Source: Desulfobacterales bacterium
GTDB lineage: Bacteria > Desulfobacterota > Desulfobacteria > Desulfobacterales > UBA11574
Assembly (NCBI GenBank): GCA_030145595.1
Contig: JAQYVG010000227.1
Coordinates: 1 to 5,266, forward strand
DNA length: 5,266 nucleotides
Reading direction: 5' to 3'
Under the pieces are notes generated by a model. That model had not been told where the DNA came from and did no database searches. It saw only the letters and a program-made list of their open reading frames with translations. This document shows, one piece after another, positions 1 through 5,266 of this stretch; positions within the stretch are counted from its first letter, which is position 1, and every line of letters starts with the position of its first letter. A program made the position numbers and the translations under genes.

Positions 1-230
1 GGCGGGAAGAGCAGGCCTGGAAAGAGGCCGATGCGGACACGGCCGCTTCTTGCCGGCAGGTGGAAAAGAGATTCATCGAGGAACACCTGATCTGCTGGGT
101 CCCATCTTTTTGTGAAAAGGTTATAGAAGAGACGGAATCGCCGTTTTATCAGGCAGTGGCGGCATTGACCCACAGCTTTATAGAGTTTGAGATGGAAGAG
201 ATGAATCGTAATGGAGATGGTGTCGCTTAA
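1..230 (+). CDS. TorD/DmsD-family chaperone, C-terminal end (5' partial)
   Basis: This is the last 75 codons of a gene entering from the left edge, read in the frame of base 3 and ending with TAA at 228-230. The translated segment contains the pattern FIEEHLICWVPSF followed by SPFYQAVAALTHSFIEFE. That matches the C-terminal helices of TorD/DmsD/NarJ-type chaperones (HL-x-x-W-x-P-x-F, then a-x-s-x-FY-x-x-x-A-x-x-x). Family members are cytoplasmic. They bind Tat signal peptides and help insert the cofactor into molybdopterin oxidoreductases. The tail after FEMEEM is short and polar. The stop lies 20 bp before the next start, so it is probably cotranscribed with the cytochrome operon. No molybdoenzyme is present in this window; the client may be encoded upstream, or the chaperone may serve the Tat-exported Fe-S subunit at 1588. 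The family call is fairly secure from the motif; the client is inference. Confidence 0.75.
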   Translation, partial: REEQAWKEADADTAASCRQVEKRFIEEHLICWVPSFCEKVIEETESPFYQAVAALTHSFIEFEMEEMNRNGDGVA

Positions 231-237
231 CGACGCC

Positions 238-243
238 AAGGAG
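238..243 (+). promoter_or_regulatory. Ribosome binding site deciding the start of the first octaheme cytochrome
   Basis: A perfect AAGGAG lies 7 nt before the ATG at 251. An in-frame TTG at 245 would leave only 1 nt between this site and the start codon, so ATG 251 is the better start and the protein is 433 residues. Confidence 0.8.
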
Positions 244-250
244 CTTGGAA

Positions 251-1552
251 ATGAAGAGTATTCCAAAGATACCAGTAATTATCGGCGCAATTTTTATCTT
301 ATCCTTGGGGATTGTTGTCGCCACGACCATTATACTGAAAAAAACAGAATTAGTCCACGAAGAGGCACAGCTGGCAGGGAAATTCAAAGACAGAACCGAC
401 GCCTCTTTTGTCGGTTCCGAGACCTGCAAAAAGTGCCATGAACGCACATATCTGAACTGGCGAACTTCACTTCATTCCAGAATGATGCGGGATGTCAAAC
501 TCGACAAGGCGGCGAATATCGGTGATTTTGATACGCCCGACAATAACAGAACGTTCAGCAAAAAGGACGTCGACTATGTCCTCGGAAGTCAATGGAAGCA
601 GCAGTATCTGAAAAAACAAGGCAAGGATCTTATCGTGCTTCCGGCCCAGTACAACGTTGTCAATGGCAGGTGGGCGCCCTACTTTTCCGATGAACCGTCC
701 AAAAGAAACTGGTTTGCGGAATGTGCCGGATGCCACGCCACCGGAGTCGATCCGGATAAAAAGACCTTCATAGAGATGGGAATCGCCTGCGAAGCCTGTC
801 ACGGGCCGGGCAGCAACCACGTCGAGGCCATACCCGGTTTTGAAATTCCCACAATCATCCAGGCCGGACGGTTGACCCCGGCCCTGGCCGCTCAGATATG
901 CGGATCGTGTCACACCCGGGGCCGGGACAAGACGGGAAAGTACGCCTATCCGGTCGATTACCAGATCCATAAAGGCGAAGGGAACATCAGACTCTATTTC
1001 AACGAAGCAAATCACGACAACGGCAATGCCGAAATTTTTTGGCCCAGCGGAGAATCCAAATACAGCAACCAGCAGTATCTCGACTGGAAGCAGAGCGAAC
1101 ACTCCAAAGTCGGTGTGGTCTGCGTCACCTGTCACAATGTCCATCAAAGCAGGGCCACGCTGGTTTCCACAGCGGGAGGAGGCTCCGGTTTACTTGACAC
1201 CATCATTTCCAAGACCCGTTTGTTTGAAGACCGGCTGTGCAAAAGCTGCCATACGACCATACAATATCGCTATGCTCACCGTATTCACACTTTCGGCAGT
1301 TGTGTCCGCTGCCACATGCCCCGGGTGGCCAAGATCGGAGAGGCCGGTGACGCACACAGCCACACCTTCAGATTTATGTTTCCCGAAGCCACACTAAAGT
1401 CCGGTGGTTTGGACAAACAACCCAATGCCTGCAACAGTTGCCATCACCACAAGGATACACCTGTTGAAACTTTGGTTGGGTTTCTGGAAGGGGCTAAAAA
1501 AAATGATATGCCCAAGCCGTTTACCGTCCATTTAAAGAAAGAAGAACCTTAA
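251..1552 (+). CDS. Membrane-anchored octaheme c-type cytochrome (cytochrome c554-like family)
   Basis: A 433-residue periplasmic electron-transfer protein. Residues 1-6 are a short basic n-region and about 8-29 form a hydrophobic helix, probably an uncleaved anchor; a VVA at 22-24 could allow cleavage, so this is not certain. Eight CXXCH heme c sites start at C59, C158, C180, C217, C291, C330, C351 and C394, and they use all 16 cysteines in the protein. There is no CXXCK site. Histidines outside the motifs that are shared with the paralogue at 3845 (H75, H190, H284, H298, H343, H346, H371, H399, H400, H427) are enough to give every heme a second His ligand, which fits electron transfer rather than catalysis. 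The layout (GSETCKKCH start, CEACHGPGS, CHMPR, HSHTFRFM, PNACNSCH end) matches multiheme cytochromes of the c554/c-prime type. A Gly-rich insert (about 308-313) lengthens the heme 5-6 linker relative to the paralogue. It likely accepts electrons from, or gives them to, the Fe-S/NrfD module encoded next. The substrate is unknown. Confidence 0.9.
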   Translation: MKSIPKIPVIIGAIFILSLGIVVATTIILKKTELVHEEAQLAGKFKDRTDASFVGSETCKKCHERTYLNWRTSLHSRMMRDVKLDKAANIGDFDTPDNNRTFSKKDVDYVLGSQWKQQYLKKQGKDLIVLPAQYNVVNGRWAPYFSDEPSKRNWFAECAGCHATGVDPDKKTFIEMGIACEACHGPGSNHVEAIPGFEIPTIIQAGRLTPALAAQICGSCHTRGRDKTGKYAYPVDYQIHKGEGNIRLYFNEANHDNGNAEIFWPSGESKYSNQQYLDWKQSEHSKVGVVCVTCHNVHQSRATLVSTAGGGSGLLDTIISKTRLFEDRLCKSCHTTIQYRYAHRIHTFGSCVRCHMPRVAKIGEAGDAHSHTFRFMFPEATLKSGGLDKQPNACNSCHHHKDTPVETLVGFLEGAKKNDMPKPFTVHLKKEEP

Positions 1553-1579
1553 GGATAATTTGGGAAGAAATAAGAAAAT

Positions 1580-1584
1580 AGAGG
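1580..1584 (+). promoter_or_regulatory. Closely spaced ribosome binding site of the Fe-S subunit gene
   Basis: AGAGG lies only 3 nt before ATG 1588, which is short. The start is nevertheless fixed: an in-frame TAG at 1579-1581 rules out an earlier start, and a later one would lose the twin-arginine signal. Initiation may be modest. Confidence 0.45.
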
Positions 1585-1587
1585 CAA

Positions 1588-2439
1588 ATGAAGAAGGCGG
1601 CGGAAAAGATAGACAGACGAAAATTTTTGAAAATCATGGCCGGCACATCGGCCTACGCGGCCTTGGGGCCTGTGCGTCCGGCCGGTGCCCAGCCGTATAG
1701 ATTCGGCAAGCTGGCGGATACGACGCGATGCATCGGATGCAAGCGGTGTATGTCTGCCTGCAAACGGTGGAACAAGCTGAAAGTCGAGCGAGACGAACTG
1801 GTCTCTGATCGAGAAACGCATCTTTCCGCTCAAAACTGGGTGGTCGTCAATTTCAGGGCCGACACCATGAACCGCACCAGACGAACATACCAGCACTGGG
1901 CCTGCCAGCACTGCATCCAACCGGCCTGCGCCGGCGCCTGCCCCGTCAAAGCTATTACAAAGCTGCCCCATGGATATGTAGTGGTAAACGAGAAAAAGTG
2001 CATCGGATGCCGGTACTGCTACCAGTCCTGCCCTTTTAAGGTGCCCCAGTTTGATTTTGAAAAACGGGTCACCCGAAAATGCACCCTCTGTTTTGACCGC
2101 ATTCTCATAAACTATTCCAAACCCGCCTGCGTGGCTGCTTGCCCGGCGGGAGCACTTTCTTTTGGATATAAGCACGAAATGATCTTAGAGGCCAAAAAGC
2201 GGCTTTATAAAGTAAAGAGCGCAAAACATATTTTGGGACTCAAAGAGGCCGGCGGAACGGATATGCTGACCATCTTAACCGCCAAACCCGAAGACTTGGG
2301 TCTCGTTGTTGCCCCCCCCAAAGTCGTTAACCAGAACCTGGACAAGCTGAGGATTACCGCCGCCGGATTCATGAGCGCATCAGCCTTAGCCGGCATGATG
2401 TATTTGTATCGTACCCTGACAGGCAATAACAGCCGATAA
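1588..2439 (+). CDS. Tat-exported 4x[4Fe-4S] ferredoxin subunit, HybA/NrfC-like, with C-terminal membrane helix
   Basis: A 283-residue electron-transfer subunit expected on the periplasmic face of the inner membrane. The N-terminus carries a twin-arginine motif, DRRKFLKIM (R10, R11), then a hydrophobic stretch and a likely cleavage after AGA (A34). Sixteen cysteines form four cluster-binding groups: C48/51/54/58, C106/109/114/118 (with the CxxCxxxxC spacing usual in this family), C138/141/144/148 and C165/168/181/185, three of the groups followed by Pro. Residues about 256-277 form a single hydrophobic helix, as in HybA of hydrogenase-2. The family passes electrons between an NrfD/HybB-type quinone subunit and a periplasmic redox partner. 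The NrfD-like gene starts 4 bp after its stop, and an octaheme cytochrome gene precedes it, so it most likely bridges the two. A C8 run at 2312-2319 lies just before the codons for the membrane helix. The family call is secure; the redox partner is inferred from gene order. Confidence 0.93.
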   Translation: MKKAAEKIDRRKFLKIMAGTSAYAALGPVRPAGAQPYRFGKLADTTRCIGCKRCMSACKRWNKLKVERDELVSDRETHLSAQNWVVVNFRADTMNRTRRTYQHWACQHCIQPACAGACPVKAITKLPHGYVVVNEKKCIGCRYCYQSCPFKVPQFDFEKRVTRKCTLCFDRILINYSKPACVAACPAGALSFGYKHEMILEAKKRLYKVKSAKHILGLKEAGGTDMLTILTAKPEDLGLVVAPPKVVNQNLDKLRITAAGFMSASALAGMMYLYRTLTGNNSR

Positions 2440-2443
2440 AATC

Positions 2444-3796
2444 ATGAAACGCCTGATCAAAGAAAATCTTGATTTACTCTTAAACGATATGGAGCGTTTC
2501 CCGGGATACTACGTCTGGATAGGCACCCTGATCGCTTTGATCGTTTTAGGTAATTATGCCCTGCTGATGTCTTTGATTTACAGCCTGGAAATTTTCGAAT
2601 TCTCCATAAAGATCCCATGGGGGACCATGGTTTCCAATTACGTTTTCCTGGTCGGTTCCAGCACCGGGTTGTGCATAGTTTCGTCTCTGGGTCTTGTATT
2701 CGGCTTGAAGCGCTATGAACCGATCGCAAAACGCGGTTATTTCATGGCCCTTATAACGATTATCTTCGGGATGGCCTCGATTATGCTCCACTTAGGACAC
2801 CCTGAGAGATCGCCGATCTATAGTGCATTGACCCCCAATCTGCGTTCGGCTATGTGGTGGATGGGAATCGTCTATCCGCCCTACATCGCTTCCCTTGCGG
2901 TGTGCTTTTGGCTTCTTGCCAGGCAAGGCCTGGCCAAAACAGCCCGCGAGTCCGTGGGGTTACAATCCAAGATCTATGGACTGATGGCCCTGGAGGGGTT
3001 GAAGGCCTATCTTTACCGCATACTGCCCCTGGAAAGGCTGGAGGCCAAAACCTACCGCTTGTTGCCTCTGGAAAAGATGGGTCTGGCACTTGATTCCGAC
3101 GGCGCTGATTTGAGATGGGCGCGCATCATCGGTGCCCTGGCCCTCATATCCGGACTGCTGGCCTACACTGTTGAAAGCACTTTATTCGCCCACGCCGAGG
3201 CCCGCCCGTTCTGGTACGGTGCCCTTATCCCGGTCGATTTTTTCCTGGGCGCCGCCCTTTGCGGCCTGGCCTGGATCATGGCCGCGGGGATAATCACTTA
3301 CAAGGTCAAAGGAGAGGTGATACCGGCAAGGTTAAGAGATCTATTCTATGAAATGGCCCAAATCCTGGCACTGCTCTTGAGCGTCGAGCTTCCTTTTATC
3401 GCTTACAAGATGGGGCACGGACTTTTTGAGCCGGCCAAAGGCAAAACCATTATGCTGCTTTTAAAAGGGCCTTTCAGTCCGGCCTTCTGGGTATTCGAGA
3501 TCGCCATCGGGATCGTTTTGCCCATATTTATTCTGCTTTATGCAGCCAGACAAAAAAAGATGACCGGCGTGCTGGTTGCCTCGGTCATGGTTTTAATCGG
3601 TTATTTTGTAAAACGATATGTCTTTGTGGTCGCTTCTCAAGTTTACCCGGTTATTACAAAAGGCCTGCCCTCATATTTACCTGCCTTCATGGAGGTGTTA
3701 CTTATCATAGGTATTTTTGGAGGTCTTTTACTGGCCTTTACGCTGGGTGAGGAATATCTGCCCTTGAAGGATGAGGACAAGCCGGTTACATTGTGA
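2444..3796 (+). CDS. NrfD/HybB-like polytopic membrane subunit (quinone-reactive)
   Basis: A 450-residue integral membrane protein with about ten predicted helices: near residues 23-49, 66-88, 99-118, 138-160, 226-248, 258-287, 303-324, 346-368, 373-397 and 411-434. The HLGHPER (116-122) followed by LTPNLRSAMWW (129-139) matches the conserved 'LGxPER ... SxMxW' region of the NrfD/PsrC/HybB family. Ten helices and this length fit the HybB-like branch rather than the eight-helix PsrC type. Members bind no heme and exchange electrons between menaquinone and a periplasmic ferredoxin subunit. The start is only 4 bp after the Fe-S gene stop and no good ribosome binding site precedes it, so translation is probably coupled to that gene. 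M16 is an in-frame alternative start, also without a clear site. Unusual: a loop of about 65 residues between helices 4 and 5 contains three tandem 13-residue repeats. Quinone direction (oxidation or reduction) cannot be told from sequence. Confidence 0.92.
   Translation: MKRLIKENLDLLLNDMERFPGYYVWIGTLIALIVLGNYALLMSLIYSLEIFEFSIKIPWGTMVSNYVFLVGSSTGLCIVSSLGLVFGLKRYEPIAKRGYFMALITIIFGMASIMLHLGHPERSPIYSALTPNLRSAMWWMGIVYPPYIASLAVCFWLLARQGLAKTARESVGLQSKIYGLMALEGLKAYLYRILPLERLEAKTYRLLPLEKMGLALDSDGADLRWARIIGALALISGLLAYTVESTLFAHAEARPFWYGALIPVDFFLGAALCGLAWIMAAGIITYKVKGEVIPARLRDLFYEMAQILALLLSVELPFIAYKMGHGLFEPAKGKTIMLLLKGPFSPAFWVFEIAIGIVLPIFILLYAARQKKMTGVLVASVMVLIGYFVKRYVFVVASQVYPVITKGLPSYLPAFMEVLLIIGIFGGLLLAFTLGEEYLPLKDEDKPVTL
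2975..3091 (+). repeat. Three in-frame 39-bp (13-residue) tandem repeats inside the NrfD-like gene
   Basis: Units at 2975-3013, 3014-3052 and 3053-3091 encode YGLMALEGLKAYL, YRILPLERLEAKT and YRLLPLEKMGLAL. The shared pattern is Y-[RG]-[LI]-[LM]-[PA]-L-E-x-[LM]. Units 2 and 3 are closest; unit 1 is diverged. They fall in residues 178-216, in the loop between helices 4 and 5, which is predicted to be cytoplasmic by helix counting. The loop has many Leu, Glu, Lys and Arg residues and could form an amphipathic helix. Confidence 0.75.
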
Positions 3797-3834
3797 CGAA
3801 CATAAAAGCAAGATTTTATCTTTTTCATTTACAC

Positions 3835-3840
3835 GGGAGG
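3835..3840 (+). promoter_or_regulatory. Ribosome binding site of the lipoprotein octaheme cytochrome gene
   Basis: GGGAGG lies 4 nt before ATG 3845. This is the strongest purine-rich match in the 48-bp gap after the NrfD-like gene. With the larger gap, it suggests independent, efficient initiation rather than coupling. Confidence 0.7.
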
Positions 3841-3844
3841 ACAG

Positions 3845-5128
3845 ATGAGAACGAAAGGATGGTTTTTTGGGGGGTTAGCGCTATTGGCGGCAATGGGGCT
3901 GATTGCCTGCAATAGCTCAGGCAATACTAAGGTCAAGGAAATCATAGCCGCCCCAAAGACTTACACCGGTTCCGAGGAGTGTAAAGTTTGTCACCTGGAA
4001 CACTACGACTCCTGGAAGATGACCCTCCACAGCCGCACCCTTCAGGATGTGACCATAAATCGGGACGCCTTGATCACCGCCATTGATCCGGAGGTGATTC
4101 GAGCGGATCTAAAGAAGGTGGAAAACGATCTGAAAGTTCCGGTGGATCAGATCTATATCCCCAACGTCGGTGAGATAAAGTACACCATCGGCGTCCAGTT
4201 GGAGCAGCGCTATCTGGTCGAAAAAAACGGCAGGCTCTATATCGCGCCGATTCAGTATAACGCCTGGAACAACACCTGGACCAATTATCGCGAAGCGGAC
4301 TGGGACAAGCGTCCCTGGATCGAAAAATGCGGTGGCTGTCACGCCATGGGTACTGACCTGGAAAAAGACACTTTTTCCGAGGCGGCCGTGGGATGCGAAG
4401 CCTGCCACGGCCCGGCCTCTCACCATGTTGCGCTTCCAAAGACGGCCATCTTTGACAAGCGATTGACCATTGTCAATCCGTCAAAGCTGCCCACGGGAAT
4501 CAGGACCCAGATCTGCGGGGCCTGCCACAGCCGCGGTAAGTCGACCAAGGTCAAGGGTCTTGACTGGCCTGTGGACCACGTGGCCGGCCAGGCCCTGGGA
4601 CCATTTTTTAAGCCGGCCGAACCGGTAATCGGCACCGTAAGTCCCGTTTACAGCGATGGGGGCACCGACGTCCATCATCAGCAATACCTGGACTGGCAGC
4701 AATCCATACACGCCCGGCAAGGTGTTTCTTGCACATCGTGTCATTACGTTCATCAACTGGGTGTGCCGCCAACCCAATTCCAGACCAGGCAATCCGGATC
4801 TCAGCAGTGCCTGTCGTGCCATACCATGGTTAAAAACCTTTACGCCCATTCCATCCACGCATTCACCAACTGCATCGGGTGCCACATGCCCAGAGTCGCC
4901 GTGAGTGTCGAATCCGGGGATGTGCTCAGCCACAGTTTCAGGTTCATGAGTCCCGAGGCAACCTTGAAGGCCGGAAGTATCGAAAAGCAACCCAATGCCT
5001 GCAGCAGTTGCCATCACCATAAAGATGCACCTGTAGAGGCATTGGCCGGCTTTCTGGAAGCAGCCATAAAGAAGGACATGCCCAAGCCTTTTAACGTGCA
5101 TCTGCGACCCGGACAGTCGGGAAAATGA
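3845..5128 (+). CDS. Octaheme c-type cytochrome lipoprotein, paralogue of the cytochrome at 251-1552
   Basis: A 427-residue exported cytochrome. The N-terminus has basic residues, a hydrophobic core and a lipobox LIAC with the lipidated cysteine at C22. Residue +2 is Asn rather than Asp, so by the E. coli sorting rule an outer-membrane location is expected; that rule may not hold in this organism. Eight CXXCH sites start at C46, C162, C184, C224, C296, C322, C343 and C386. The spacing matches the first cytochrome closely (identical 22, 21 and 43 residue steps), except for a longer heme 1-2 segment (116 against 99) and a shorter heme 5-6 linker (26 against 39). Shared second-ligand candidates include H62, H194, H289, H303, H335, H338, H363, H391 and H392. 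No CXXCK or other unusual heme site is seen. It probably receives electrons from, or gives them to, the membrane-bound module encoded before it, and could carry them across the periplasm. The substrate is unknown. Confidence 0.9.
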   Translation: MRTKGWFFGGLALLAAMGLIACNSSGNTKVKEIIAAPKTYTGSEECKVCHLEHYDSWKMTLHSRTLQDVTINRDALITAIDPEVIRADLKKVENDLKVPVDQIYIPNVGEIKYTIGVQLEQRYLVEKNGRLYIAPIQYNAWNNTWTNYREADWDKRPWIEKCGGCHAMGTDLEKDTFSEAAVGCEACHGPASHHVALPKTAIFDKRLTIVNPSKLPTGIRTQICGACHSRGKSTKVKGLDWPVDHVAGQALGPFFKPAEPVIGTVSPVYSDGGTDVHHQQYLDWQQSIHARQGVSCTSCHYVHQLGVPPTQFQTRQSGSQQCLSCHTMVKNLYAHSIHAFTNCIGCHMPRVAVSVESGDVLSHSFRFMSPEATLKAGSIEKQPNACSSCHHHKDAPVEALAGFLEAAIKKDMPKPFNVHLRPGQSGK

Positions 5129-5132
5129 GGAA
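5127..5132 (+). promoter_or_regulatory. Ribosome binding site overlapping the stop of the second cytochrome gene
   Basis: GAGGAA begins within the TGA stop (5126-5128) and lies 6 nt before ATG 5139. It supports cotranscription and close translational linkage of the last gene with the cytochrome. Confidence 0.65.
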
Positions 5133-5138
5133 AGAAAC

Positions 5139-5266
5139 ATGATAAAAGCCTTTATTAAAAGATCTCGAACCGTTTATTTCGTGTTTGGGATAGGGCTTTT
5201 GATTGGACTGGCGGTGCTTGTGACGTATCTTCCCGATCAGGGCCGGACCCAGGAAGAGGTTGTCTC
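5139..5266 (+). CDS. Membrane-anchored or exported protein, N-terminal end (3' partial)
   Basis: Only 42 complete codons are present before the right edge. The start ATG follows a good ribosome binding site and is 10 bp after the cytochrome stop, so the gene belongs to the same operon. The N-terminus is basic (Lys3, Lys7, Arg8, Arg10), followed by one hydrophobic helix at about residues 12-31 (YFVFGIGLLIGLAVLVTYL) and then a polar stretch PDQGRTQEEVV. This is a signal-anchor pattern with an N-in topology, placing the rest of the protein outside the cytoplasm. No heme motif, lipobox or Tat motif is seen in the visible part. Given the neighbours, a further cytochrome or a complex subunit is plausible, but the family cannot be assigned. 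Confidence 0.7.
   Translation, partial: MIKAFIKRSRTVYFVFGIGLLIGLAVLVTYLPDQGRTQEEVV

Noticed and set aside
245..250. TTG at 245 as the start of the first octaheme cytochrome gene
   Set aside because: It leaves only 1 nt after the AAGGAG at 238-243; ATG 251 has 7 nt spacing.
1496..1503. A8 run near the 3' end of the first cytochrome gene as a frameshift site
   Set aside because: The frame is intact to a normal stop and the C-terminal tail matches the paralogue, so there is no sign of a programmed shift.
251..1552. Octaheme nitrite reductase, hydroxylamine oxidoreductase or MccA-type sulfite reductase
   Set aside because: There is no CXXCK site and no widely spaced heme motif, all eight sites are plain CXXCH, and enough histidines exist for bis-His ligation; an electron-transfer role fits better.
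2854..3093. Overlapping + strand open frame within the NrfD-like gene
   Set aside because: Its translation has no recognisable family and it lies wholly inside a well-supported membrane protein gene in another frame.
3810..3822. Small inverted repeat AAGAT-TTT-ATCTT followed by T residues, as a terminator or operator
   Set aside because: The 5-bp stem has a single G-C pair and the loop is 3 nt, too weak for a terminator; the operon clearly continues with short spacing.
4481..5140. Long open frames on the minus strand (also at 467-1147 and 1549-2175)
   Set aside because: They lie antisense to clear cytochrome and Fe-S genes, show no recognisable domain, and are explained by the codon bias of the + strand genes.

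Overview
The window is 5.3 kb of densely packed coding sequence, all on the + strand. It reads as the middle of one respiratory operon. Protein features suggest an anaerobic, multiheme-cytochrome-rich Gram-negative bacterium, most like a Desulfobacterota (deltaproteobacterial) lineage. The clues are two octaheme c-type cytochromes, a Tat-exported four-cluster ferredoxin subunit, a HybB/NrfD-type membrane subunit and a lipoprotein signal. This taxonomic reading is inference; no marker gene is present.

Layout: (1) bases 1-230, the 3' end of a TorD/DmsD-type chaperone gene; (2) 251-1552, an octaheme cytochrome c with an N-terminal membrane anchor; (3) 1588-2439, a Tat-exported 4x[4Fe-4S] HybA/NrfC-like subunit with a C-terminal membrane helix; (4) 2444-3796, a 10-helix NrfD/HybB-like quinone-reactive subunit; (5) 3845-5128, a second, paralogous octaheme cytochrome made as a lipoprotein; (6) 5139 to the window edge, the start of another membrane-anchored or exported protein. 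Gaps between genes are 20, 35, 4, 48 and 10 bp. No terminator or convincing internal promoter was seen, and no stretch above 50 bp lacks a gene.

Proposed working (inference): the NrfD-like subunit exchanges electrons with the menaquinone pool. The periplasmic Fe-S subunit carries them across four clusters to the anchored octaheme cytochrome. The lipoprotein octaheme cytochrome is a partner that could sit on the outer membrane. The arrangement resembles NrfBCD and other quinone-cytochrome c oxidoreductase modules (Qrc, alternative complex III, Cbc-type), but its two octaheme cytochromes flank the NrfC/NrfD core. No molybdopterin catalytic subunit lies in the window, yet the TorD-like gene suggests one upstream. 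The terminal electron donor or acceptor cannot be named from this sequence.

The points most worth a second look are the anchored/lipoprotein octaheme pair, three tandem 13-residue repeats in a cytoplasmic loop of the NrfD-like protein, the well-conserved 3' ends of the two cytochrome genes, and a C8 tract placed so that slippage would remove the membrane anchor of the Fe-S subunit.
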